Source: a virus. Taken from it: 32,434 bases of DNA. The DNA is taken from positions 1-32,434 of IMG/VR virus record IMGVR_UViG_3300031933_000085; one strand, written 5' to 3'. The translations under genes and the position numbers were made by a program. Positions 1 through 7,478 of the stretch are shown here, in pieces (within the stretch, counting starts at the first letter, position 1; every line of letters starts with the position of its first letter). Under the pieces are notes generated by a model, which was given only the letters and a program-made list of their open reading frames with translations, made no database searches and was not told the DNA's origin.

Positions 1-62
1 AACCAGCACCGGAACCAGCACCGGAACCAGCACCGGAACCAGCACCGGAACCAGCACCGGAA
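1..62 (+). repeat. 12-bp tandem repeat coding for Pro-Ala-Pro-Glu
   Basis: A 12-base unit (ccagcaccggaa) is repeated five times without a mismatch inside the truncated coding frame, and the array may continue to the left of the window. It codes for a PAPE linker. Perfect identity at the DNA level suggests recent expansion by slippage and that the copy number may vary between isolates. Confidence 0.95.
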
Positions 63-341
63 CCAGCTGCAGCAGTAGACCGCGAATCGGTAACTTCGCA
101 GATGAAAATGCTGGCGGCTAAAAATGGTCTGGCGCTGAAAGTTAAACCGATGATGCAGAAAGCCACTGGTGGTAAATCATTCATGGTTGCCGATGTTCCC
201 GACAACCTGCTATCACCTATGGCAGAGCTGTTCACCAAAATGGCCGCTAACGCAGCAGCATTTAAACAGTCGGATAAGTCATATTCCGAGTTCTTCGGTG
301 ACGACTTCGACGCAGCATGTGACCTGCACTATGGCGCATAG
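3..341 (+). CDS. C-terminal end of a phage protein with Pro-Ala-Pro-Glu repeats (5' truncated)
   Basis: The reading frame is open from the window edge and ends with TAG at 339-341; its start lies outside the window. The visible N-terminal part is five copies of a Pro-Ala-Pro-Glu tetrapeptide, a flexible proline-rich linker. It is followed by a roughly 90-residue compact region rich in Ala, Lys and Met, ending in DLHYGA. I do not recognise this C-terminal domain. The first methionine at 102 is internal, since the frame continues upstream without a stop. The stop overlaps the start of the DUF2800 nuclease gene by 11 bases, so the two are probably translationally coupled members of the replication operon. 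The same operon also encodes a proline-rich tail in the SSB, so disordered linkers are a local theme. A role in recombination or replication is only inferred from position. Confidence 0.75.
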   Translation, partial: PAPEPAPEPAPEPAPEPAPEPAAAVDRESVTSQMKMLAAKNGLALKVKPMMQKATGGKSFMVADVPDNLLSPMAELFTKMAANAAAFKQSDKSYSEFFGDDFDAACDLHYGA

Positions 342-1452
342 TCTCTTAGGCGCCTCTGTAATGGCTATGCGCATGATCTGCCACGGCAGTTATGCGCTGG
401 CTAAACTGACGGACCCTGAAACAGACGGTGATACGATTTGTTCCGCAGAAGGTGTAGCAACGCACTGGACGGGGGAAACTTCACTAGCCACTGGCGGGAT
501 GCTGCTACCAATTGATTTCGAGAACACATACGCCCCTAACGGCGTGTGGCTAACAGAGTCGTTACTCGAAGCACCGACGGAGTACGTTAGTCATGTGTTA
601 GATACGATCCGCGACATCGGTGGTGACGTATCGAAACTCGAAATTGAGTGTCACGTGGATCTGTCGTGGGTCGATGCCGAAATGTTTGGCACGTGTGACT
701 GCCGGTATCGTCACGGAAACACGTTATACGTGTGGGACTATAAAAATGGCTACGATGCAGTAGAAGCCACGGATAATCCACAGCTGGCGTTTTACGCACT
801 GGACGACCGTACTATTGAACGGGCGATCTGTTTCATTGTGCAGCCGAATGCAGGAGGTATTAAAAGTGTGGAGTATACGCGAGCTGACCTTGACAAGTGG
901 GCGTTAAAGTTCCGTGAAGTTGCGGCAGCGTGTCGTGCCGACGGTGCCTCGCGTGTGGCCAGCAACAAATGCCGTTACTGTCCCGCTGCGGCGCGTTGCC
1001 CTGAGAACATGGCAGAGGCATGGTCACGCTACGTGACAGCAACGACACCGACGCCGGATATTTCTGACGAAATGGACGCTATTGAAGCAGCACTGCTGTT
1101 GCTGAAGGCACGTAAAGAAGCAGTGACGCAGCGTGCATATAATCTGGCGTATAAGTCTGGCGTGCACATTCCGCGCTATAAAATCGTCGAAGGCGCGAAA
1201 CAGCGCCAGTGGCGCGACGAAGAGGAGTTAATTGCATACTGTGACTTAATGGGCGTCGACCCATATGAAAAGAAACTATTGACTCCTGCAAAACTAAGTC
1301 GCATTATTGACATAGGCGAGTACGCATACAAACCAGAAGGTAGTGTGAAACTCGTAAAAGAAAACGCACGCGGTACCCCAATTCCTACCGCTGTACAATC
1401 CCGTTTCGCTGGTATCACTGGCGGAACCCCGACACCAAAAGGAACTAAGTAA
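331..1452 (+). CDS. DUF2800 family PDDEXK-like nuclease
   Basis: The 373-residue product matches the pattern of DUF2800 phage proteins, a RecB/Cas4-like exonuclease family. I chose the ATG at 331 because the family begins with a conserved segment like MAHSLLGAS...CHGSYAL; the same frame is open further upstream but that part reads as nonsense, and no good ribosome site is visible. Nuclease core residues are seen at about residues 105-150: a Glu-rich strand, GTCD, then VWDYKNGY corresponding to the catalytic D...ExK region. A cysteine cluster follows (RYCPAAARCP, about residue 215-225), which in relatives resembles the Fe-S-binding cysteines of Cas4-like nucleases. The C-terminal third contains the family signature region with RYKIVEGAKQRQW and a KLLTPAKL segment. 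It overlaps the previous gene by 11 bases and shares the TAATG junction with the SSB gene, consistent with joint function in recombination or replication. Confidence 0.85.
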   Translation: MAHSLLGASVMAMRMICHGSYALAKLTDPETDGDTICSAEGVATHWTGETSLATGGMLLPIDFENTYAPNGVWLTESLLEAPTEYVSHVLDTIRDIGGDVSKLEIECHVDLSWVDAEMFGTCDCRYRHGNTLYVWDYKNGYDAVEATDNPQLAFYALDDRTIERAICFIVQPNAGGIKSVEYTRADLDKWALKFREVAAACRADGASRVASNKCRYCPAAARCPENMAEAWSRYVTATTPTPDISDEMDAIEAALLLLKARKEAVTQRAYNLAYKSGVHIPRYKIVEGAKQRQWRDEEELIAYCDLMGVDPYEKKLLTPAKLSRIIDIGEYAYKPEGSVKLVKENARGTPIPTAVQSRFAGITGGTPTPKGTK

Positions 1453-2342
1453 TGAGTGAATCAGTAGCATATCCAGTATTCCGTGCCCGTCACGTATGGG
1501 GTGACCTGTTCAAGCCCGTAACGGAAACGGAACGTAATGGTAAAAAAACCATTCTCGAACCTAACGAGTATTACATTAACGCCGGTTTTGCCGTACCTAA
1601 GGCAGAGTGGGATCAGTTGTGGCAAACTATGTGGAGCGCTGTAGCTAACGATGCTAAAGGTGCAGGTCAGTTGCAAGCTAAAAACGCAGGTGACATTGCC
1701 ACCACACAGTTTAAGTGGAAAGTGATTGATGGTGACACGCCAGATCCAGACGGTAACCCACGTGGCGACCATCTGAAAGGCCACTACATTATCCGCATGA
1801 CTTACAGCTGCGGTCGTTTCGGTCGTCCTCTGCCGGTCGTTGACGGTGCGTATGTGCCGTTGAGTGCCGAATCTGGTGCTAAGTGTGGTGATTACTATAA
1901 CGTCGACGCCACAACAGCATTTAATGGGTTGCTGGATCACAACGCAGGTGTGTACCAGAACCTGAACTCGTGCATGTGGGCGGCAGCGGGTGAAGCATGT
2001 GGCGGCACCGGTCCAGACCTACGCAGCCGTTTCGCAAACGTTGCAGGCGGTTCACCTGTCGCTGGTCCAGCTGGCGTAACTGCCGCACCTGCTCCGACCG
2101 CTCCGGTACAGTCCGCACCTGCTCCGACCGCTCCGGTACAGTCCGCACCTGCTCCGGTACAGTCCGCACCTGCTCCGGTACAAACGACAGTGCAGCCACA
2201 CACCGATATTTTGAACCCGCCAGCGGCGCCATCGCCAGAAGTGGAAGAGAAATTTATCGTGAAGGGTAACGCCTATACTCGTGCGCAACTCCACGCATCT
2301 AAGTGGACAGACGATAAGATCGACGCGCTGCCACGTGCGTAA
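1452..2342 (+). CDS. Single-stranded DNA-binding protein, Enc34 type (DUF2815)
   Basis: The 296-residue protein begins with YPVFRARHVWGDLFKP and has the organisation of the DUF2815/Enc34_ssb family, an OB-fold SSB first described in phage Enc34. The N-terminal 190 residues are the DNA-binding domain, containing a segment that includes GHYIIRMTYSCGRFGRPLPV. Residues about 205-245 are a repetitive linker of APTAPVQS and APVQS units. The last about 30 residues (FIVKGNAYTRAQLHASKWTDD) look like a separate small module. SSB proteins bind unwound DNA during replication and recombination and often use C-terminal tails to recruit partners; such a role for this tail is inferred. The start codon overlaps the stop of the DUF2800 gene, a pairing seen in other phages. 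A terminator follows the gene at 2364-2386. Confidence 0.88.
   Translation: MSESVAYPVFRARHVWGDLFKPVTETERNGKKTILEPNEYYINAGFAVPKAEWDQLWQTMWSAVANDAKGAGQLQAKNAGDIATTQFKWKVIDGDTPDPDGNPRGDHLKGHYIIRMTYSCGRFGRPLPVVDGAYVPLSAESGAKCGDYYNVDATTAFNGLLDHNAGVYQNLNSCMWAAAGEACGGTGPDLRSRFANVAGGSPVAGPAGVTAAPAPTAPVQSAPAPTAPVQSAPAPVQSAPAPVQTTVQPHTDILNPPAAPSPEVEEKFIVKGNAYTRAQLHASKWTDDKIDALPRA
2085..2186 (+). repeat. Tandem repeat within SSB linker
   Basis: Two identical 30-base units starting gcacctgctccgaccgctcc are followed by two 21-base derivatives that lack the gaccgctcc segment; the last copy diverges at its end. They code for the Ala/Pro/Gln/Ser linker between the OB domain and the C-terminal tail. Confidence 0.9.
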
Positions 2343-2363
2343 CGCTGTAAATTAACGTAACTA

Positions 2364-2386
2364 GGCGGTGATTCACCGCCTTTTTT
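2364..2386 (+). terminator. Rho-independent terminator after the SSB gene
   Basis: A 7-bp stem ggcggtg/caccgcc with a 3-base loop is followed by six T residues. It lies between the SSB stop and the polymerase start, so it may reduce expression of the polymerase relative to the SSB. The sequence also contains a GTG at 2368 in frame with the polymerase, which is not a credible start because it sits in the hairpin. Confidence 0.85.
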
Positions 2387-2400
2387 ATATCAGAGGATTT

Positions 2401-4605
2401 ATGATTAGACTCGACTTCGAATCATTCTCAGAGATTGATATTAAAAAACACGGCGCGTGGGTTTACAGTGAGCACCCAAGCACAGATCCGCTGTGTTTCT
2501 CATACGAAATTAACGATACTGGCGTAAAACGGTGGCGTCCGGGTATGCCAGCTCCGGCTGACTTACTCACGGCGATCAGCAATGGCACGTTAATTGAAGC
2601 GTCAAACGATTTCTTTGAGTATGCGATCTGGAATAATATCTTCCACAAGCGCTACGGTTGGCCACATGTCCCATTTGAACAGTTCCGCGACATGTTTGCC
2701 AAAGCGCGCGCCTACGGCCTGAAAGGTGAACTCGGTACGCTTGGTGACATTACTAACGTTCCGGTGAAGAAAGACAAAGTCGGTAAGCGTGTGATGATGA
2801 AACTGGCGAGGCCACGCAAGCCAACTAAAAATAATCCAGCAACGCGCTGGACACGCGAAATGGCGCCCGATGATTTCGAGATACTCGAAGACTACTGTGA
2901 CGACGACACAATCACACAGGGTCAAATATCTGCGCGTATTCCTGAGTTAGATGCTAACGAGTACCAGATAATGCTACTCGATAAGAAAATTAACGCGCGT
3001 GGCATGTATTGCAATCTGGAACAAATTGACGCGGCGATCACCGTGTTTGAACAAGCGACGCAGAAATACACCGCAGAGCTACAGCAAATTATAGGTGATG
3101 TGACGATCACCGCCAGCAAGGTAAAGCAGCTAACCGAGTGGCTGGCTAAAACACAGCACTGCTATGCCCCTGACTTATCCGACGAAACCGTTACCGCGCT
3201 GCTAAAGCGTGACGACTTAACACCGCCGGCACGACGTGTAATTGAGATCCGTGAAATGCTAGCAGGTTCGGCGCCGAAAAAACTGTACGCAATGCGTGCC
3301 CGTGCGGGTAGTGATGGGCGCATTCGAGACTTTCTATCCTACTGTGGCGCAGCAGGTACGGGCCGTTGGGCAGGGCGTGGCATCCAGCCACAGAATTACC
3401 CTAACAGTGGTCCCGCTGTAAAAGAGTGCCTGTGCTGCGGCGCAAACTACTGGAAAGAGCTACCAGAGTGCCCTGAGTGCCTAAGCAGTGACTCAAAAGA
3501 AGCGGACTGGGGAGTTAAAGGTATGCGGCTGTGTATCTCGCACCTAATGTCACGCGACTATGAGCTAGTCGAAGCGCTATGGGGCAATGCTATTACCGCT
3601 ATTTCTGGCTGCTTACGCGGCTTTCTACAGGCGGAACCAGGTAAGCAACTAATCTGCTCTGACTATAACGCTATCGAAGCGCGGGTACTGGCATATCTAG
3701 CTGGCGAGCAGTGGCGCCTCGATGTATTTAACACTCACGGCAAAATCTATGAAATGTCCGCCAGTAAAATTTCGGGTGTACCATTTGAGGAATTTGAACG
3801 CCACAAGAAAGAAACAGGCTCGCATCATCATCTTCGGAAGAAGATCGGTAAGCCAGCGGAATTAGGTTCCGGATATTCTGGCTGGGTAAATGCGTGGAAA
3901 AACTTTGGCGCCGATAAGTTCATGACGGACGACGAAATAAAAGAAGGTATATTAAAGTGGCGGGAGGCGTCACCGAATATTGTTCGATTCTGGGACGGAC
4001 TAGAAGAAGCTGCTACGCGTGCCGTATTAGCGGCTATGCCGCAGAATGAGCTTGCGGAGTTAGAGGCGTGGCTTCACTCCGAGTATAACAGTGACGATTG
4101 GAAGTCAAGCAAAACGGCAGGAGAATTACTCGACAAGTATTTCCCTGTTAATCGCGGCCCCGCGTTTCAGTGCGGCGCGATATTTTATCAGGCCACACCA
4201 GAGTGTTTATTCTGCCGCTTACCGTCTGGGCGTTTCTTACATTATCACCAGCCAAAAATAGTCGGTAAGTACACCGCTTGGGGCACACCGCAACTCAGTA
4301 TCACATTTTACGGCGTAGATCAGAAAACATCTCAGTGGTGTCAGCAAGAAACGTACCGTGGAAAACTGACAAATAACGTGGTGCAAGGTTTCGCGCGCGA
4401 CATTCTAGCGTGGGCGATGCTGCGGTTAGATGCTGCGGGGTATGACATTGTGATGCACGTACATGACGAAGTGATCGCAGAAATACCGGAGGGATTCGGC
4501 AGCGTCGAAGAATTTGAAGGCATTATGAAACAACTGCCACCATGGGCAACGGGATGTCCGATTAACGCATCTGGCGGATATATTGACACCATGTATCAGA
4601 AGTAA
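2401..4605 (+). CDS. Family A DNA polymerase with 3'-5' exonuclease domain
   Basis: The 734-residue product is a DNA polymerase I-type replicase. The ATG at 2401 follows an AGAGGA ribosome site. The N-terminal proofreading exonuclease shows the DxE motif (LDFES, D5/E7), a FEYAIWNN segment and a third-motif region ending DYCDDDTI at about 160-170. The polymerase domain shows motif A (SDYNAIEARVLA, D421), an O-helix-like motif B (RKKIGKPAELGSGYSGW, from R479) and motif C (HVHDE, H688-D689). It lacks a 5'-3' exonuclease domain. Between the exonuclease and motif A is a cysteine cluster, C343, C346, C357 and C360, in two CxxC knuckles, which looks like a zinc-finger insertion. It belongs to the short phage PolA group that sits beside DUF2800 and DUF2815 genes. 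It probably replicates the phage genome. Confidence 0.95.
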   Translation: MIRLDFESFSEIDIKKHGAWVYSEHPSTDPLCFSYEINDTGVKRWRPGMPAPADLLTAISNGTLIEASNDFFEYAIWNNIFHKRYGWPHVPFEQFRDMFAKARAYGLKGELGTLGDITNVPVKKDKVGKRVMMKLARPRKPTKNNPATRWTREMAPDDFEILEDYCDDDTITQGQISARIPELDANEYQIMLLDKKINARGMYCNLEQIDAAITVFEQATQKYTAELQQIIGDVTITASKVKQLTEWLAKTQHCYAPDLSDETVTALLKRDDLTPPARRVIEIREMLAGSAPKKLYAMRARAGSDGRIRDFLSYCGAAGTGRWAGRGIQPQNYPNSGPAVKECLCCGANYWKELPECPECLSSDSKEADWGVKGMRLCISHLMSRDYELVEALWGNAITAISGCLRGFLQAEPGKQLICSDYNAIEARVLAYLAGEQWRLDVFNTHGKIYEMSASKISGVPFEEFERHKKETGSHHHLRKKIGKPAELGSGYSGWVNAWKNFGADKFMTDDEIKEGILKWREASPNIVRFWDGLEEAATRAVLAAMPQNELAELEAWLHSEYNSDDWKSSKTAGELLDKYFPVNRGPAFQCGAIFYQATPECLFCRLPSGRFLHYHQPKIVGKYTAWGTPQLSITFYGVDQKTSQWCQQETYRGKLTNNVVQGFARDILAWAMLRLDAAGYDIVMHVHDEVIAEIPEGFGSVEEFEGIMKQLPPWATGCPINASGGYIDTMYQK

Positions 4606-4644
4606 TACTATGGCACATATTGAAATAATGATAGGACTGTAATT

Positions 4645-4833
4645 ATGAAAGATCGTTTTGTAGGTAAAGTACCAGAGCTGGCAGCGCCTTATAATTCGTG
4701 GAAAGATTTTGATGCAGCTAAATGCCCCACTGTGGAAGAAGCTATAGAGGCTATACGAAAGTTTCGTGAGGCATTCCCACTTGTGTCTAAAACCGCTAAA
4801 GAATTTTTTTTTCCAGAACAGCCACGGAAATAA
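4645..4833 (+). CDS. Hypothetical small protein (62 aa)
   Basis: A 62-residue protein follows the polymerase by 39 bases and has an AGGA ribosome site 9 bases before its ATG. The sequence is soluble and predicted mostly helical, with a motif TVEEAIEAIRKFREAF in the centre and a short FFFPEQPRK tail. No signal peptide or membrane segment is visible and I do not recognise a family. Close packing with the following 59-residue gene (5 bases apart) supports a real operon member. Confidence 0.65.
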   Translation: MKDRFVGKVPELAAPYNSWKDFDAAKCPTVEEAIEAIRKFREAFPLVSKTAKEFFFPEQPRK

Positions 4834-4838
4834 TAACT

Positions 4839-5018
4839 ATGGAAACCTTTTTAAAACAGTTCGCAGCGCGTGATACGACAATGGAAATCACGGTTAACGA
4901 CGGCACGGGTAAAACCACTGCCGTCCGCGAGTGGACAAACCGATTCAAAACAGCATACACCGTCACAGTGACTTACCCTGACGGTACAACCGATACATCA
5001 GAGGTAATAGAGAAATGA
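4839..5018 (+). CDS. Hypothetical small protein (59 aa)
   Basis: This 59-codon frame begins METFLKQFAARD and ends TSEVIEK. Its TGA stop overlaps the next gene start in an ATGA junction at 5015-5018, the usual sign of translational coupling, and it fills the otherwise empty stretch between two genes. The C-terminal half reads as alternating beta strands (RFKTAYTVTVTYPDGTTD). No strong ribosome site is seen, so it may depend on coupling with the gene ending at 4833. No family is recognised. Confidence 0.6.
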   Translation: METFLKQFAARDTTMEITVNDGTGKTTAVREWTNRFKTAYTVTVTYPDGTTDTSEVIEK

Positions 5019-5536
5019 CCACACCCGAACTAATCCCTGATACTGCTGTGACGATTTATGTCGAGTCGCAGTATACCAATAACGAAAAAACCACTGAGAA
5101 ACGCGACGTTATTATTTCCCACGTGGCTAAGTGTAAACCAATTTTCACCGATCGTAACGGTAGCCGCTATCTGGTTATTGACTGGCCTATCTGTCACGAC
5201 CTCGGCGACGATAAAAACCTGCTGTCACTTACACCAGCGAAACGCATGAAACGATGGGGCTACGATCGTAGCGTGTATTATCGCTGGCAGAATAGCGAAC
5301 GCCGCAAGCCGTTACTCGAGTTGCTGAATCGTGGCTGTATGCTGAACGACCGCACTGATACTGTGGCGCCGAGTGAATTAGAGCGCCTGTGTAACGAGCG
5401 TGGTTTTACTATTTCACAGTTAGCCACAGCCAGTAATTTACAGAAGAACCCGATTAAGGCATGGATGAGCGACGAAACCCGCTGCACCCGTTTCTGGGAT
5501 TTACTGGAGGGTATGGCCGATGCTGTTTCACGATAA
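5015..5536 (+). CDS. Hypothetical protein with possible C-terminal HTH-like segment
   Basis: The 173-residue product starts at an ATGA overlap with the preceding small gene. The N-terminal half is beta-rich (VTIYVESQYT, VIISHVAKCKPIFTDRNGSRYLVIDWP). The C-terminal part, from about residue 118 (SELERLCNERGFTISQLATASNL), has the spacing of a helix-turn-helix, where TISQLATASNLQKNPIKAW would include the turn and recognition helix. This suggests DNA binding but the family is not recognised. Its end overlaps the methyltransferase start by 17 bases, so it could be an accessory or regulator expressed with the methyltransferase; that is inference. Confidence 0.65.
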   Translation: MTTPELIPDTAVTIYVESQYTNNEKTTEKRDVIISHVAKCKPIFTDRNGSRYLVIDWPICHDLGDDKNLLSLTPAKRMKRWGYDRSVYYRWQNSERRKPLLELLNRGCMLNDRTDTVAPSELERLCNERGFTISQLATASNLQKNPIKAWMSDETRCTRFWDLLEGMADAVSR

Positions 5537-6575
5537 TGGCACGTATGCGTTTCTGTACCAAGGAGACAACCGCGTTACTATGCGTGACGAAATTGAAGCT
5601 GATAGTGTCGACAGCATCGTAACGGATCCGCCGTATGGCCTCGGCAAACAGCCGGACATGGTCGAAGTAATGCAGCACTGGCTAGCAGGTGACGACTATA
5701 AAGCCACAGGTGGTGGTTTTATGGGTAAAACTTGGGACAGCTTTGTGCCGGGGCCGAGCGTGTGGCGCGAAGCGTACCGTGTGCTGAAGCCCGGTGGCTA
5801 TTTAGTTGCTTTCGCGGGGTCCCGTACATATGACTTAATGTGTCTGGCGATACGTTTAGCAGGGTTTGAGATACGCGATCAACTCATGTGGATTTACGGC
5901 TCTGGTTTTCCCAAGTCGTTAGATGTGAGTAAAGCTATTGATAAACAGCTAGGTGCAGAGTTTACTAGCGAGCCTGCCAGCGGTGTGGGTTTTATGAACG
6001 AAAAAGGCACTGGCGGCTACAATGTTACAAAGAATAAACTCACACGTGTCGGTGATCCTTCTACCGCCGCCGCCGCATGGAACGGCTGGGGAACAGCATT
6101 AAAACCCGCACATGAGCCTATTGTATTGGCCCGTAAGCCACTCAACGGAACCGTAGCAAATAACGTGCTATCGCACGGTACTGGCGGGCTAAATATCGAT
6201 GCGTGCCGGATTGGTACAGATGAAAAGTTAGCTGGCGGCGCAGGAGGGCTATTGTCACACCAGCGGGATAGTAAGGAGTACCCCGCAGAAAATAGCTATG
6301 TACCTTCTGAACAAGGCCGCTGGCCAGCGAATGTAATGCACGACGGCAGTGACGAAGTTATTTCTATGTTTCCTAGTAACTCATCGCGTTTCTTCTACTG
6401 CGCTAAAGCCTCAAAGAAAGACCGCAACCGTGGCCTAGATGCTTTAGCTGATACTTCGCCCGAGGAACTAACGCATCGTAAAAGTGACTCAGCAGGCATC
6501 AATAATCCACGTGCCGGTGCGGGGCGTACCTCTGGCGCTAAAAATAGCCCCCTACAGTCAAACCAAACGATTTGA
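5520..6575 (+). CDS. DNA methyltransferase, N-terminal part up to a frameshift
   Basis: The 351-residue frame starts at an ATG 8 bases after a GGAGGG ribosome site. It shows the catalytic motif IV DPPYG (about residue 37-41), followed by a WREAYRVLKPGGYLVAF segment typical of amino-methyltransferases that act on adenine N6 or cytosine N4. The order, catalytic motif first and SAM-binding motif last, is that of the beta class. The target-recognition part occupies roughly residues 130-330. The frame ends prematurely at TGA 6573-6575 just before the region that should read HPTVKP; the rest of the enzyme continues in the -1 frame to 6745. Alone, this product lacks the SAM-binding FxGxG motif and is probably inactive. 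Modification of phage DNA to avoid host restriction is the usual role. Confidence 0.85.
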   Translation: MLFHDNGTYAFLYQGDNRVTMRDEIEADSVDSIVTDPPYGLGKQPDMVEVMQHWLAGDDYKATGGGFMGKTWDSFVPGPSVWREAYRVLKPGGYLVAFAGSRTYDLMCLAIRLAGFEIRDQLMWIYGSGFPKSLDVSKAIDKQLGAEFTSEPASGVGFMNEKGTGGYNVTKNKLTRVGDPSTAAAAWNGWGTALKPAHEPIVLARKPLNGTVANNVLSHGTGGLNIDACRIGTDEKLAGGAGGLLSHQRDSKEYPAENSYVPSEQGRWPANVMHDGSDEVISMFPSNSSRFFYCAKASKKDRNRGLDALADTSPEELTHRKSDSAGINNPRAGAGRTSGAKNSPLQSNQTI

Positions 6576-6745
6576 TGCGCTGGCTGTGCCGCCTAGTGAC
6601 TCCCGTAGATGGTGTTATTCTTGACCCGTTTATGGGGTCGGGCAGCACCGGATTAGCGGCTAAAGATGAAGGATTTAACTTCATTGGCTGCGAAATGGAC
6701 GAAACATATTTTACTACTGCTTGGGAACGTATCGAACATGGCTAA
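6546..6745 (+). pseudogene. C-terminal SAM-binding part of the DNA methyltransferase, displaced by a frameshift
   Basis: In the -1 frame relative to the upstream part, this segment reads PTVKPNDLMRWLCRLV, then GVILDPFMGSGSTGLAAKDEG and ends with WERIEHG and TAA at 6743-6745. DPFMGSGSTG is the SAM-binding motif I and TVKP the conserved lead-in. The frames meet at a run of five C at 6548-6552. Restoring one A inside this run (cc to cac) would give NSHPTVKP, the usual family sequence, so loss of a single A explains the break exactly. No start codon with a ribosome site precedes this part. It could be a real mutation, a sequencing or assembly error, or, less likely, a site of slippage on CCCCC. 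Confidence 0.85.
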
Positions 6746-7244
6746 TGAATACATTTACGTCCGTCACGCTGGGCGCCACTATTTTGACTGTCGTGACGCA
6801 CCAGATATCCGTGACATCGCGGAACGGCTGGCACGCATTAACCGCTGGACGGGCGGAACGACTTTTTCCGTAGCGCAGCACTCGCTGCTCGTATCGTATC
6901 TATGCCCGACGTTAGAAGCATTGCTGCACGATGCCACGGAAGCGTATCTTGGCGACTGTGCCGCACCGCTTAAAGCGTTACTGCCCGATTATCAGCGTAT
7001 CGAAGCGGAACACGATAAATGGATCCGTAACAGTTTCGGGCTGTCACTAACGAGTGACCCTGCGGTACGTCACGCAGATTTACAGAGCCTAGCACTAGAG
7101 AAATACTATCTGCTAGGCAATCCAGAAGCGGAACGGTCGTGGCCAGACATGTCACTGCGGCTAGACATGATCCGATTTTTACAACCAGCACCGATTGACG
7201 ATGTGGTGCGTAAGTTTTTAGAACGATTCGAGGAGTTGCGGTAA
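6738..7244 (+). CDS. HD-domain phosphohydrolase, YfbR-like
   Basis: The 168-residue product starting MANEYIYVRHAGRHYFDC overlaps the end of the methyltransferase by 8 bases. A longer frame upstream exists but lies inside the methyltransferase and lacks family character. The HD superfamily metal-binding motifs are clear: SVAQHS (about residue 43-48), LLHDATEAYLGD (about 61-72) and a later Asp. The APLK that follows and the DKWI segment are typical of YfbR-like 5'-deoxynucleotidases found in phages. Such enzymes hydrolyse dNMPs or related nucleotides and could tune the nucleotide pool for DNA synthesis; the substrate here is inferred from the family. Confidence 0.8.
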   Translation: MANEYIYVRHAGRHYFDCRDAPDIRDIAERLARINRWTGGTTFSVAQHSLLVSYLCPTLEALLHDATEAYLGDCAAPLKALLPDYQRIEAEHDKWIRNSFGLSLTSDPAVRHADLQSLALEKYYLLGNPEAERSWPDMSLRLDMIRFLQPAPIDDVVRKFLERFEELR

Positions 7245-7478
7245 ATGACACACAATATCCGAAAACAGGAACCAGACGGGGCACAGTATTACTGCTTAGA
7301 TACTGGTCGTTACTGGAAATATGACGACTGTGGTTTTTACGTGTGGCATGAAAACCAGTGGGTTAGATCAGTGTTCAACAGCCGAAACTATGTCGACCTA
7401 ACAACACCTTGGTGGCTTGGGCTGGCTTATGTCGCGGTAATTGTGGTGGGCGTTACTGCCGCTGCTTTACTGCTTTAA
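7245..7478 (+). CDS. Small membrane protein (77 aa)
   Basis: The ATG follows the HD gene stop directly and an AGGAG ribosome site lies at 7231-7235. Residues 1-52 are hydrophilic and aromatic-rich (YYCLDTGRYWKYDDCGFYVW). Residues about 55-77 form one C-terminal membrane helix (WWLGLAYVAVIVVGVTAAALLL), which predicts a tail-anchored protein with its N-terminal domain in the cytoplasm. It is the last gene of the + strand operon and its end overlaps the end of the convergent Rz1 gene by 26 bases. Function is not recognised. Confidence 0.7.
   Translation: MTHNIRKQEPDGAQYYCLDTGRYWKYDDCGFYVWHENQWVRSVFNSRNYVDLTTPWWLGLAYVAVIVVGVTAAALLL

Noticed and set aside
169-330. 54-residue N-terminal extension of the DUF2800 nuclease
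   Set aside because: It overlaps the real coding frame of the preceding gene and does not look like the family, which starts with the MAHSLLGAS-like segment.
1461-1940. 159-codon - strand frame opposite the SSB gene
   Set aside because: Fully antisense to a well-supported SSB gene and lacking a start signal or recognisable protein features.
2368-2400. N-terminal extension of the DNA polymerase from GTG 2368
   Set aside because: The codon lies inside the terminator hairpin; ATG 2401 has a good ribosome site and starts directly with the exonuclease motif.
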